Of a stretch of DNA of 35,160 nt, positions 15,750 to 22,820 are shown one piece after another (position 1 is the stretch's first letter; each line of letters begins with the position of its first letter). The notes under the pieces were generated by a model. It did not search any database. It saw only the letters and a program-made list of their open reading frames with translations, and was not told the DNA's origin. The position numbers and the translations under genes are program-made. This DNA is from Nitriliruptoraceae bacterium (GTDB lineage Bacteria > Actinomycetota > Nitriliruptoria > Nitriliruptorales > Nitriliruptoraceae): contig SKJX01000229.1 of assembly GCA_007121785.1 (NCBI GenBank), forward strand, positions 1 through 35,160. Reading direction: 5' to 3'.

Positions 15750-16608
15750 CGATCGTGCTCCGGTCGGCGGAGCCGACGGTAGCGGCTGGCACGGCCGGGT
15801 CGTCGTCGGTCGGGCCGGCCTCGAGCCCTTGACCGGTCTCGAGCAGTTCCCGCAGCCGGTGCAGGAACCGCGCCGCCGGTCCTCCGTCCACGGCATCGTG
15901 ATCGAGGCTGACCGTCAGGTGGAGATGCTCGTGGACCTCGGGCCGGCCGTCGACGAGGTGGAGTTGCTCGCTGATCCCACCGACCGTGACGGTCACCGGG
16001 TAGCACGCCAACCCGTGGCCCCAGGCGCGGCCGCTGCCGAACATCCCCACGGATGTGACCGTCACCGTGCCGCCGTGACGCTGCCACAGGCGGGGTGAGC
16101 GGGCCAGGATCTGCCAGAGCAACCAGCGCAACGGTCGGGGGAGCCGCAACAGCCGACCGACCTGCCGGCGGTTGTCGGTGGCGTGCGCGGCCGGGTCGCC
16201 CTGGACCGAGCGCAAGGTCCGGTGGAGCTCCGGCACGGATCGGTTGCCTGCGTCCCGGATCACGTACGGCAACGGGACCCGTTCCCCGTCGATGGTGACC
16301 TCCACCATGGTGGCGACGTCCACCTGCTCGAAGACCAGCAGCCGCCGGCCCCGTCGGAACGCCTGCACCTGCGGCTGCTCGGCGACCGCCCGCGCGACGC
16401 ACGCGATCACGAAGGCCGTGAACGACCAGGTTTCACCGGTGCGCTCGCGTTGAGCACGAAGCAACTGCCGAGCCCGGCTGACGTCGACCTCGAGCAGGCC
16501 CTCCATCGGGTTGCGCAGGGCGAGCGCGGGCATCATCTCGATCTGCGGTACCCGCGCCGCCGGGATGCGTCGGACCTGCCAGCCGGCACCGGTTCCGTGC
16601 CTGACCAT
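15739..16608 (-). CDS. stand-alone 2-oxoacid dehydrogenase E2-type acyltransferase domain
   Basis: A 289-residue protein with the chloramphenicol-acetyltransferase-like fold of dihydrolipoyl acyltransferases (E2). The catalytic motif HxxxDG is present as DHDAVDGG (His237, Asp241, Gly242), preceded by HLHLTVSL. The N-terminus reads ALALRNPMEGLLEVDVSRAR, a degenerate E2-core opening, and TVTVTSVGMFGSGRAWGHGL matches the E2 stretch before the active site. There are no lipoyl and no E1/E3-binding domains, and no E1 or E3 genes are nearby. It therefore cannot act as a normal complex subunit by itself and may use another acyl donor or acceptor. ATG 16608 has GGAGGA five bases upstream. Confidence 0.8.
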   Translation of the reverse strand: MVRHGTGAGWQVRRIPAARVPQIEMMPALALRNPMEGLLEVDVSRARQLLRAQRERTGETWSFTAFVIACVARAVAEQPQVQAFRRGRRLLVFEQVDVATMVEVTIDGERVPLPYVIRDAGNRSVPELHRTLRSVQGDPAAHATDNRRQVGRLLRLPRPLRWLLWQILARSPRLWQRHGGTVTVTSVGMFGSGRAWGHGLACYPVTVTVGGISEQLHLVDGRPEVHEHLHLTVSLDHDAVDGGPAARFLHRLRELLETGQGLEAGPTDDDPAVPAATVGSADRSTIDGP

Positions 16609-16747
16609 GGGGTCCTCCGCAACGTCGCGTCCGGGTTCCAGCGTCCTCCACCCCCGCGTTCCGACCAGGGTCCGACGACCCCACCCGTGGCCGGACGCGA
16701 CCACCTCGACGGCCGGGCTGGCCCGTCCGTCCTGGCCGTCACCTGGA

Positions 16748-16773
16748 CGCAGCGCACACCGGTGTGCGCTGCG
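16748..16773. promoter_or_regulatory. 26-bp perfect palindrome in a divergent promoter region
   Basis: CGCAGCGCACACC is directly followed by its exact reverse complement. It lies 139 bases upstream of the acyltransferase start and 59 bases upstream of the UspA-like GTG. Just downstream, GACGTAC is repeated (16797-16803 region and 11 bases on) with TACGGT at about 16801-16806 as a possible -10 for the UspA-like gene. It could be an operator or a cruciform-forming element. Confidence 0.55.
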
Positions 16774-16832
16774 GGCCTTCCCTCTGCGCGCCGTCGGACG
16801 TACGGTCGACGTACCCGAGAGGGAGGTGCGAG

Positions 16833-17267
16833 GTGCGCCGATACCTCGTGGTCGCCAACCAGACGCTCGGCGGTGACGACCTGCTCGACCGGCTGCGGGA
16901 GGCCGCCGACGCGGGCCCGTGCACGATCCACGTGCTGGTCCCGGCCAGCGCCGACCCGACCGAGGCGTTCCACGACGGGGACGCCGATCGCAAGCTCGCA
17001 CGCGAGCGGCTCGATGCGGCGCTAGCCCGCTTCGGGGACCTCGACGCCACGGTCACCGGCGAGGTCGGGGACCAACGTCCCGCCGATGCCGTCGGCGACG
17101 TGCTGCGCCGCGGTGAGCGCTTCGATCGGATCATCGTCTCCACGCTGCCGGCAGGGGTGTCGAGATGGCTGCGCCTCGACGCGGTCAGCCAGATCGAACG
17201 CACCGTCGAGGTACCGGTCGAGCACATCATCTTCGATGCGAAGCAGGAGGCGAGCCGGGGGAGCTGA
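16833..17267 (+). CDS. universal-stress-protein-like protein
   Basis: A 144-residue protein with one Rossmann-like UspA fold: first strand RRYLVVANQTLGGDDLLDRL, then TIHVLVPASADPTEAFHDGD, and the second half DATVTGEVGDQRPADAVGDV with FDRIIVSTLPAGVSRWLRLD. The usual ATP-binding G-x2-G-x9-G(S/T) run is not present, so nucleotide binding is doubtful. GTG 16833 is chosen because GGGAGG lies seven bases upstream and the fold starts at once. It is divergent from the E2-type acyltransferase, and converges on an ABC permease gene with a strong hairpin between. Confidence 0.8.
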   Translation: MRRYLVVANQTLGGDDLLDRLREAADAGPCTIHVLVPASADPTEAFHDGDADRKLARERLDAALARFGDLDATVTGEVGDQRPADAVGDVLRRGERFDRIIVSTLPAGVSRWLRLDAVSQIERTVEVPVEHIIFDAKQEASRGS

Positions 17268-17290
17268 CGTCGCGTCCGCTCGCGCCTCGC

Positions 17291-17316
17291 AGCTGCCGCC
17301 CTCACCGGCGGCAGCT
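17291..17316. terminator. bidirectional terminator hairpin
   Basis: Perfect 10-bp arms AGCTGCCGCC (17291-17300) and GGCGGCAGCT (17307-17316) around loop CTCACC. It fills the gap between the UspA-like gene (ends 17267) and the convergent ABC permease, and overlaps the permease TAG stop (17315-17317) by two bases. It has no T-run. Confidence 0.75.
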
Positions 17317-18430
17317 ACCCCGTGGTCGTCGACGGCTCGGGCTGGGCGTCCTCGCCGGCCGGCAGGCGGCCCGCCGCCAGCCGCACCTGCAGCCAGCGAC
17401 CAACCGCGATCACCGGCGGCAGCAGCAGCAGGCAGATGCCGAACCCGATCGCCAGTTCCACGGCGACGTCGGCGAGGCCGGCGCCTTCCACGCCGACGGC
17501 GTAGGCCGGCTGGAGGAAGTAGTACGCCGGCATCAGGTAGGCGGGCCAGGTCGGCAGGTCCGGCCAGAGGAAGAACACCGCCGGCAGGAAGATGACGATG
17601 CCGACCGCCTTCCAGGCCGCGAACAGCGTGTTGGTGTCGCGCGACCACGCCCCCAGCATCAGGCCGAGCTCGGCCATCATCACCGCACCCAGGGCGACGG
17701 CCAGGACGACCGCCAGCGGCGCCACGCCGAACGCGTCGTTGAGGGTCAGCGTCACCAGCCCGGCGATCATCCCGAGCAGTACCCCGAACGTGCCCTTTGC
17801 CAGCAGCACGTCGCCGACCGACGCCGGGCTGGTCAGCACCGCCTGCAGCGTGCCGTGCTCCTTCTCCTCGACCAGGCTGGAGGCGGGCACCATGCCGCCG
17901 GGGATCGCGACGGCGTAGAGGACCAGCAGCGGGAGCAGCCGCAGGTCGATCGGCAGACCCGCCTCGCCCACCTCCACGATCTCGACCGAGGCTCGCACCT
18001 CGTCGCCGGCCACCTGCCGGACCAGGTCGAGCACGGCGACGGTCAGCACCGACCGGTCCACCGGCAGGCTCTCGCCGCTGAGCCACAGGCCCAGCGGGGG
18101 ACGCTCGCCCGCCCGCACCGCGTCGTCGAAGCCGGCCGGCAGGACCAGGCCCGCATCCAGGCGGCCGTCGGCGACCTCCACCTCGACGTCCTCGGCCGTC
18201 GGAAGGACCCGGACGTCGACACCGTCGAGGTGGTCGGCGGCGGCCACGATCGTGGAGCTGCCCTCGTCGGCGATGCCGAGGCTGGGCTGGTCCGCGAACA
18301 GATCGCCGAACACGCCGCGGATCAGCACCGTCAGCACGACCGGGACGATCAGGGCCCACAGCACCACCGGAGACCGCGGCCCGATGCGCAGGTCCTTGCG
18401 AAGGATCGACCAGCTACGCGCGAGGTTCAT
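17315..18430 (-). CDS. ABC-2 type exporter permease (second subunit)
   Basis: A 371-residue inner-membrane permease of the ABC-2 (NatB/YhaP-like) type. An N-terminal helix (VVLWALIVPVVLTVLIRGVF) is followed by a large extracytoplasmic domain (about residues 45-190). A cluster of five helices comes next, with the ABC-2 signature LVEEKEHGTLQAVLTSPAS (about 205-223) and helices such as GTFGVLLGMIAGLVTLTLND. It should form a heterodimer with the permease encoded just upstream and be powered by the ATPase at 19573. ATG 18430 has GAGGGGGA five bases upstream and is 11 bases from the previous stop, so it is co-transcribed. Substrate is unknown. Confidence 0.88.
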   Translation of the reverse strand: MNLARSWSILRKDLRIGPRSPVVLWALIVPVVLTVLIRGVFGDLFADQPSLGIADEGSSTIVAAADHLDGVDVRVLPTAEDVEVEVADGRLDAGLVLPAGFDDAVRAGERPPLGLWLSGESLPVDRSVLTVAVLDLVRQVAGDEVRASVEIVEVGEAGLPIDLRLLPLLVLYAVAIPGGMVPASSLVEEKEHGTLQAVLTSPASVGDVLLAKGTFGVLLGMIAGLVTLTLNDAFGVAPLAVVLAVALGAVMMAELGLMLGAWSRDTNTLFAAWKAVGIVIFLPAVFFLWPDLPTWPAYLMPAYYFLQPAYAVGVEGAGLADVAVELAIGFGICLLLLPPVIAVGRWLQVRLAAGRLPAGEDAQPEPSTTTG

Positions 18431-18441
18431 GTCCGTCCCCC

Positions 18442-19563
18442 TCACATCCGTCGGAGGCGTGCGTGCAGCACGGCCGTGCCGGCGCCGAACACCGCGACGC
18501 ACCACGCCAGCAACGCCACCAGGTGTTGCCAGACCTCGGCCAAGCCGTCGCCGTGACCGGAGACGCGCAGCAGCACCTCCACCAGCCCGTAGCTCGGCAG
18601 CATCCGGATCCACAGCGCCGGTGTGCCGGGGAACAGGACCGCGAACGCGGGGATCATCAACGGGATGAACAGCACGACGCTGACGAAGACGATGCCGATG
18701 AAGTCCTTGCCGGTCGCGCCGGCGAGCAGCCCGAACCCGGTCGCCAGGACCGCCCCGAGCGCCAACGCCAGCAACACGGTGCCGGCCGCGTGACCGAGCG
18801 CACCGGTCACCAGGGCGATCAGCAGCGCCTGGCCGAAGGCCAACACGGCCCCGAACAGGGTCTTGGCGGCGAGCAGGTCGCTGATGCGTGCCGGGGTGAC
18901 CAGGACCGCGGTCACGGTGCGCTGGGCGATCTCGACCGCGACCAACGAGGCGAGCGCGAACATCTCCATCAGCAGCACGATGAAGATCAGCATCGGCCGG
19001 AGCTGGTCGCGCATCGACAGGGGCGCATCCGACCGGTCGACCCCGAGGATCATCTCGTCGAGCTCGGGGACGACGACCGGTGGTTCGTCCCCGGCGATCG
19101 CGGAAGCCAGTTCGCGGACGGCGCCGGCGAGGGCCGGCCGCAGCGCCTCGGGCGCGTCACCGGCGAGGAGGAGCCGCACGGTCGTCGGCTGTCCGCTGGT
19201 GAGACGCTCGAGGAAATCGGCGCGGAAGTCGAGCCCGGCCACGATCTCCTCGCCGTCGGCGACCGCGCGCTCGAGTTGCGACGACGAGCCGTAGCTGACC
19301 ACCTCCAGGCCGTGCTCGCCGGGCTGGCCGAAGCCATCGTCCAACGCGTCGGGCGGTCGGCCGCCCTGCTCAAGGAGGCTCTCCACGCCCGGGAGGTGGA
19401 CGCCGACCGATGCGGTGGTCTCCACCGAGGCGGGCAGCAGCCAGAACAACCCGCCAAAGAACACCAGCGACAGGACGCTGATGAACAGGTAGAAACGATC
19501 ACGGGCGAACAGGCGCACGTCCTTGGCGACGATCGTTGCGACCGCGTTGGCCCTGCCGCCCAT
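18442..19563 (-). CDS. ABC-2 type exporter permease (first subunit)
   Basis: A 373-residue permease with the same layout as its neighbour: a first helix LFISVLSLVFFGGLFWLLPA, a large periplasm-side domain (about 45-185), and a C-terminal helical bundle. The bundle contains the ABC-2 motif EIAQRTVTAVLVTPARISDL, with IVFVSVVLFIPLMIPAFAVL and LLAWCVAVFGAGTAVLHA as later helices. Two non-identical permeases plus one ATPase is the usual composition of Na+/drug/peptide export systems of the NatAB type. It starts nine bases after the ATPase stop, with GGGGTG as ribosome site. The substrate is not identifiable. Confidence 0.88.
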   Translation of the reverse strand: MGGRANAVATIVAKDVRLFARDRFYLFISVLSLVFFGGLFWLLPASVETTASVGVHLPGVESLLEQGGRPPDALDDGFGQPGEHGLEVVSYGSSSQLERAVADGEEIVAGLDFRADFLERLTSGQPTTVRLLLAGDAPEALRPALAGAVRELASAIAGDEPPVVVPELDEMILGVDRSDAPLSMRDQLRPMLIFIVLLMEMFALASLVAVEIAQRTVTAVLVTPARISDLLAAKTLFGAVLAFGQALLIALVTGALGHAAGTVLLALALGAVLATGFGLLAGATGKDFIGIVFVSVVLFIPLMIPAFAVLFPGTPALWIRMLPSYGLVEVLLRVSGHGDGLAEVWQHLVALLAWCVAVFGAGTAVLHARLRRM

Positions 19564-19572
19564 CCCGCACCC

Positions 19573-20427
19573 CTACTCGAGCCGTCGCCCGGCGAGCTCG
19601 ACGAACACGTCCTCGAGCGTCGCCTCCTCGGTGTGGATCGTCAGCAGGTACTCACGTCCCAGCAGCGCCTGGAGCTGGTCGCCCGCGGCCTCGTCGAGCG
19701 GGACAGTGGCCTCCTTGACCTCGTGGTCCTCGCGGTAGCGCACCCGGATGGCCCGTTGCCCGTGGCGGAGCTTGAGCTGCTCCGGCGCCTCGAGCGCGAG
19801 GATGCGGCCCTCGTCGATGAACGCGACCCGGTCGGAGAGCTCGTCCGCCTCGTACATGTCGTGGGTGGTCAGCAGGACCGCGACGCCGCGGTCGGCCTCC
19901 TCGCGGATCAACGTGCGGATCGAGCGTGCCGAGACCGGGTCGAGCCCGTCGGTGGGCTCGTCCAGGAACAGCACATCAGGGCGGTTGAGCAGCGCGCGTG
20001 CCACGGTCAGGCGCTGGCGCATCCCCTTGGAGTAGTCGCTGACCCGGTCGCGGCCCCGGGTGGCCAACCCGACGCGTTCCAGCAGATGATCGAGGTCGAC
20101 GTCGTGCAGGCCGAACAGCCGGGCGAAGAAGGCCAGGTTCTCCCGGCCCGACAGGGTGGGGTAGAGGTTCTTCTCCTCGAAGACGACGCCGATGCGCGAC
20201 TGGATGGCGGTGCGTTGCTGGGGCATCGCCATACCGAGGATCTCGATCGAGCCGGCCTGCGGCCTCAGTAGACCGATCAGCAGCTTGATCGTGGTCGACT
20301 TGCCGGCACCGTTCGGGCCGAGCAACCCCAGGACCTCACCGGGCGCGATGGCGAACGAGACCCCGTCGACGGCGACCCGATCCCCGTAGACGAAGCGCAG
20401 TCGTTCGGCGTGCAGCGCGCTGGCCAT
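19573..20427 (-). CDS. ABC transporter ATP-binding protein
   Basis: A 284-residue ATPase that drives the two permeases downstream. The Walker A GPNGAGKSTTIKLL is at about residues 38-51, with the Q-loop region GVVFEEKNLYPTLSG. The signature is YSKGMRQRLTVARALL (SKGM variant, frequent in ABC-2 exporters). The Walker B is VLFLDEPTDGLDP, and the switch His sits in LLTTHDMYEADEL. A C-terminal extension of about 60 residues (VRYREDHEVKEATVPLDEAA, DVFVELAGRRLE) is the usual regulatory tail of this group. First gene of the three-gene operon (ATPase, permease, permease). ATG 20427 is six bases from a TAGGTT -10-like hexamer with no clear ribosome site, so a leaderless mRNA is likely. Confidence 0.92.
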   Translation of the reverse strand: MASALHAERLRFVYGDRVAVDGVSFAIAPGEVLGLLGPNGAGKSTTIKLLIGLLRPQAGSIEILGMAMPQQRTAIQSRIGVVFEEKNLYPTLSGRENLAFFARLFGLHDVDLDHLLERVGLATRGRDRVSDYSKGMRQRLTVARALLNRPDVLFLDEPTDGLDPVSARSIRTLIREEADRGVAVLLTTHDMYEADELSDRVAFIDEGRILALEAPEQLKLRHGQRAIRVRYREDHEVKEATVPLDEAAGDQLQALLGREYLLTIHTEEATLEDVFVELAGRRLE

Positions 20428-20433
20428 GGGCCG

Positions 20434-20463
20434 AACCTACGTCGTCGGCGGTGGTCCTGGCCA
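20434..20463 (-). promoter_or_regulatory. leaderless-type promoter of the ABC operon
   Basis: Minus strand: TGGCCA (20458-20463), 18-base spacer, TAGGTT (20434-20439), then six bases to ATG 20427. The TAGGTT-N6-ATG arrangement is the same as at 30376. TANNNT followed shortly by the start codon is the known layout of leaderless actinobacterial mRNAs. Confidence 0.5.
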
Positions 20464-20490
20464 GGGCCCTTGGCCTCCGTGCGGCAGATG

Positions 20491-20513
20491 GCAGCGAGCG
20501 TCCGGGTCGCTGC
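20491..20513 (-). terminator. hairpin downstream of the acyltransferase gene
   Basis: GCAGCGA (20491-20497) and TCGCTGC (20507-20513) form a perfect 7-bp stem around nine bases, 34 bases beyond the acyltransferase stop at 20547. Nearby GGCCAGGGCCCTTGGCC is also nearly self-complementary, so the spacer before the ABC promoter is rich in potential stems. Confidence 0.4.
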
Positions 20514-20546
20514 GGGCGACCAGTGAGCGGTCGTCGAGGTGGCCAC

Positions 20547-21746
20547 TCAGGACGCGTCGTGCCGACCGTCGGTGTGGCGGTCATCCGGAGACGTGTCGTC
20601 CGGGTCCGGCTCGGCCTGGTCGGGGGTGGTCTGGTCGGGGGCGGTCTGGTCGGGGGCGGTCTGGTCGGGGGCGGTCTGGTCGGGGGCGGCCACCTCGATG
20701 CCGTCGGTGTCCAGCTCGCGCTCCTGGCCGGGCAGTCGGTCGGCGAGGTGGCTGGCGGTCTCGCGCGCGTGGGACGCGAGCTCCTCCACACGCTCGCGCG
20801 CCTGTTCCCCGAGGCTCTCCGCACGGGCGCGCGAGCGGGCCGCCAGGTCCTCCGCGGTGGAACGGGCACGCTCGCGGGCATCGGCAGCGCGCTCCCGGGC
20901 TTGGGCGGCCCGCTGCTCGAGTTCGTGCTCCTCGGCGATCTGGGCCATGCGCTCGCGGGCGTGGGCGACGGCCTCCGTCATGCTCTGGCGGTAGCGCTCC
21001 AGGTTGTCGCGGGCGGTCGCGGTCGGAGATGCCGGCGATGAGTACGGCGGCCACCAGGCCGCCTGCGCATCAGGTTGCGGGTAGGTGGCCTTGAGTTCCT
21101 CGCTGCGGTCCATCATCGTCGCGGCGATGCGGCCGGTGAGCGCCGACGCGTCCTCGTCCGACCGGGCGGTGAGCACGTCCATGGTGATGGTGACGATCGC
21201 GCCCCGATCCGGAACCGTGACGACGGGGGAGAACCCACGCTGCGCGCCGAAGTGGGTCACGACGAGCACGTCCGCGCCTGCCTCCAGGGCGAGCCGTGCG
21301 GCCCCGTGGCGGAGCGGTAACAACGAGCCGTCGTGAGTGGTGGTGCCCTCGGGGGCGATCAGGACGGTGCCCCCGGCACGCAGCCGTGCCACGGCGTCCC
21401 CGTAGGCGGTCTCGCGGCCCGAGCCCTCGGTGCGTGCGACCGGGATCGCCCCCGCGCGTCGGGCCAACTCCCCGATCACCGGCGTGTCGAACAGTTCGGT
21501 CTTGACCAGCGGCTGCACCCAGTGTTGGAGTCCCCGCCACACCGTGTAGGCGATCAGGAACGCGTCCACGTTGGAGGTGTGGTTGAAGACCACCACCAGG
21601 GGGCGGTCAGGGGGTGGGATGATCTCGGGGGGGCGCACACGCAGTCGCCAGCCGAACACCCCACGCAGGACGCCGAGCACGGCCGCCACCGCCAGCCGCC
21701 ATGCCCATGGGGGGCCGCTCCCCGGCGACCGGACGGCACCTCGCAT
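20547..21746 (-). CDS. PlsC-like acyltransferase with coiled-coil and repeat tail
   Basis: A 399-residue protein. Residues about 15-225 are a 1-acylglycerol-3-phosphate-acyltransferase (PlsC) domain. The catalytic HX4D is NHTSNVDAFL (His56, Asp61), the second motif is APEGTTTHDGSLLPLRHGAA, and an N-terminal helix (AWRLAVAAVLGVLRGVFG) suggests membrane association. It transfers acyl chains from acyl-ACP/CoA to a glycerolipid-type acceptor. Residues about 245-335 are a highly charged helix (ARERMAQIAEEHELEQRAAQ and onward, Arg/Glu/Ala), likely a coiled coil. The end carries four APDQT pentapeptides plus TPDQA (354-378). The tail is unusual for PlsC. It is divergent from the phosphotransferase at 21984 and independent of the ABC operon. 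Confidence 0.85.
   Translation of the reverse strand: MRGAVRSPGSGPPWAWRLAVAAVLGVLRGVFGWRLRVRPPEIIPPPDRPLVVVFNHTSNVDAFLIAYTVWRGLQHWVQPLVKTELFDTPVIGELARRAGAIPVARTEGSGRETAYGDAVARLRAGGTVLIAPEGTTTHDGSLLPLRHGAARLALEAGADVLVVTHFGAQRGFSPVVTVPDRGAIVTITMDVLTARSDEDASALTGRIAATMMDRSEELKATYPQPDAQAAWWPPYSSPASPTATARDNLERYRQSMTEAVAHARERMAQIAEEHELEQRAAQARERAADARERARSTAEDLAARSRARAESLGEQARERVEELASHARETASHLADRLPGQERELDTDGIEVAAPDQTAPDQTAPDQTAPDQTTPDQAEPDPDDTSPDDRHTDGRHDAS
20613..20687. repeat. 15-bp tandem repeat, five copies, in coding sequence
   Basis: Unit GGTCTGGTCGGGGGC, four exact copies from 20628 plus one variant (20613-20627). On the minus strand it encodes Ala-Pro-Asp-Gln-Thr repeats at the C-terminus of the acyltransferase. 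Copy-number change would stay in frame. Confidence 0.9.
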
Positions 21747-21846
21747 CTCGCCCCTCCTCTGTCTCGCTCACGTCAGCGGTGCCCGGGTGGCGAGCGCCGT
21801 GAGCTGCTTGCCCCGGACGAGGATGACACCTCGCGCCGGCTTCCGC

Positions 21847-21898
21847 GACGTCGTGCATCCTGAGCCGGTAGAGGATCATGCGCCGGTGACGTCGTGCA
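21847..21898. repeat. pair of 11-bp direct repeats in a divergent region
   Basis: GACGTCGTGCA occurs at 21847-21857 and 21888-21898, 41 bases apart, between the acyltransferase and phosphotransferase genes. ATCCT and AGGAT between them can also pair. No function is assigned. Confidence 0.35.
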
Positions 21899-21940
21899 GG
21901 CCCGTCGTCGGCCGTCCTGTTCAGCCGTGTGGACGATGGG

Positions 21941-21946
21941 TATGGT
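21941..21946 (+). promoter_or_regulatory. candidate -10 element of the phosphotransferase gene
   Basis: TATGGT fits TANNNT, with a weak TGTTCA 17 bases upstream. It lies 37 bases before ATG 21984, and if real excludes the earlier in-frame ATGs at 21936 and 21942. Confidence 0.35.
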
Positions 21947-21983
21947 CGAGCGGAGGCCGCTTCCCGAGTGCAAGGGGCCGGGC

Positions 21984-22820
21984 ATGGGCGGGCACCCGCA
22001 GGGACCGGTGGGCTCGCAGCCCGTCGTGGTGTCGCCGGCGTGGCTGCTCGGCGATGGCGCTCGTCGCGAACCGTTCGACCATGGCGACGGGAAGCCCGGT
22101 GGGCGCATGGAACGGGTCGTCATCGACGGCGAGACGTTCGTCCTCAAGTACCTCCATGCCGCCGATGACCGGGTGATGCGGGCGACCGGCGACGTCGCCG
22201 GTCAGCCGATCACGTCGTGGCAGGCCGGTTGGCTCGACCGCCTGCCCGCGTGTCTCGACCACGCCGTGGTGGGCGCTGCCTGGGACGAGCAGCCGGACGG
22301 TCGCGGCGGTGCCCCGCTCATGCGTGACGTGGGTCCGTGGCTCGTGCCCGAAGGTGATGACGAGATCCCCCTCGACCAGCACTCGACCTTCATCGACTAC
22401 ATGGCGAAGTTGCACGTCAGCTTCTGGGGCTGTCGGGACACGCTCGGCCTGCTGCTGTTGCCCGACCGCTTCCGATGGTTCGGGCCGGGACTGGCCGACG
22501 CCGTCTTCGACCTCTTCGACGACCCGACGCCGCTGGTCGCGGGCCTGGAGGCCACACCGCAGACGCTGGACCACGGCGACTGGAAGGCCGGCAACCCGGG
22601 TAGCCACCCCGACGGCCGCATCATCCTGCTCGACCGGGCGATCCCCGGGGTCGGGCCGGGGGCCGCCGACATCGCGTGGTACGTGTGCCTCAACCGGGCA
22701 CGTTTGCCGCGGTCCAAGGATGACGCCTTGGGCACCTACCGCGCTGCGCTCGAGCGCCACGGTGTCGACACGGCGCCCTGGTGGGAGCGGCCAGCCATGG
22801 ACGCGGCCGAGCGGTCGTGA
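21984..22820 (+). CDS. APH-fold phosphotransferase
   Basis: A 278-residue protein of the aminoglycoside-phosphotransferase/protein-kinase-like fold. The nucleotide-binding N-lobe contains MERVVIDGETFVLKYLH with the likely ATP-binding lysine. The catalytic loop is LDHGDWKAGN, a Brenner HGDxxxxN motif. The metal-binding Asp is in ILLDRAIPG, followed by the typical GAADIAWYVCLNRARLP. The acceptor is unknown; this family phosphorylates antibiotics, sugars, choline-like compounds and others, so resistance should not be assumed. ATG 21984 is preferred for AAGGGG upstream and the candidate -10 at 21941. It overlaps the downstream methyltransferase by four bases (GTGA). Confidence 0.82.
   Translation: MGGHPQGPVGSQPVVVSPAWLLGDGARREPFDHGDGKPGGRMERVVIDGETFVLKYLHAADDRVMRATGDVAGQPITSWQAGWLDRLPACLDHAVVGAAWDEQPDGRGGAPLMRDVGPWLVPEGDDEIPLDQHSTFIDYMAKLHVSFWGCRDTLGLLLLPDRFRWFGPGLADAVFDLFDDPTPLVAGLEATPQTLDHGDWKAGNPGSHPDGRIILLDRAIPGVGPGAADIAWYVCLNRARLPRSKDDALGTYRAALERHGVDTAPWWERPAMDAAERS

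Noticed and set aside
18463-20271. A 602-residue plus-strand frame with Gln/His/Asp-rich sequence
   Set aside because: It is antisense to the ABC ATPase and permease genes; amino-acid use follows reverse-complemented hydrophobic codons.
20613-20687. 15-bp tandem repeat as a CRISPR-like or mobile repeat
   Set aside because: Units are adjacent without spacers and encode APDQT pentapeptides in frame, so this is a coding repeat.
21984-22820. Antibiotic resistance kinase
   Set aside because: The APH fold is shared by many unrelated kinases; no substrate-specific features for aminoglycosides are visible.
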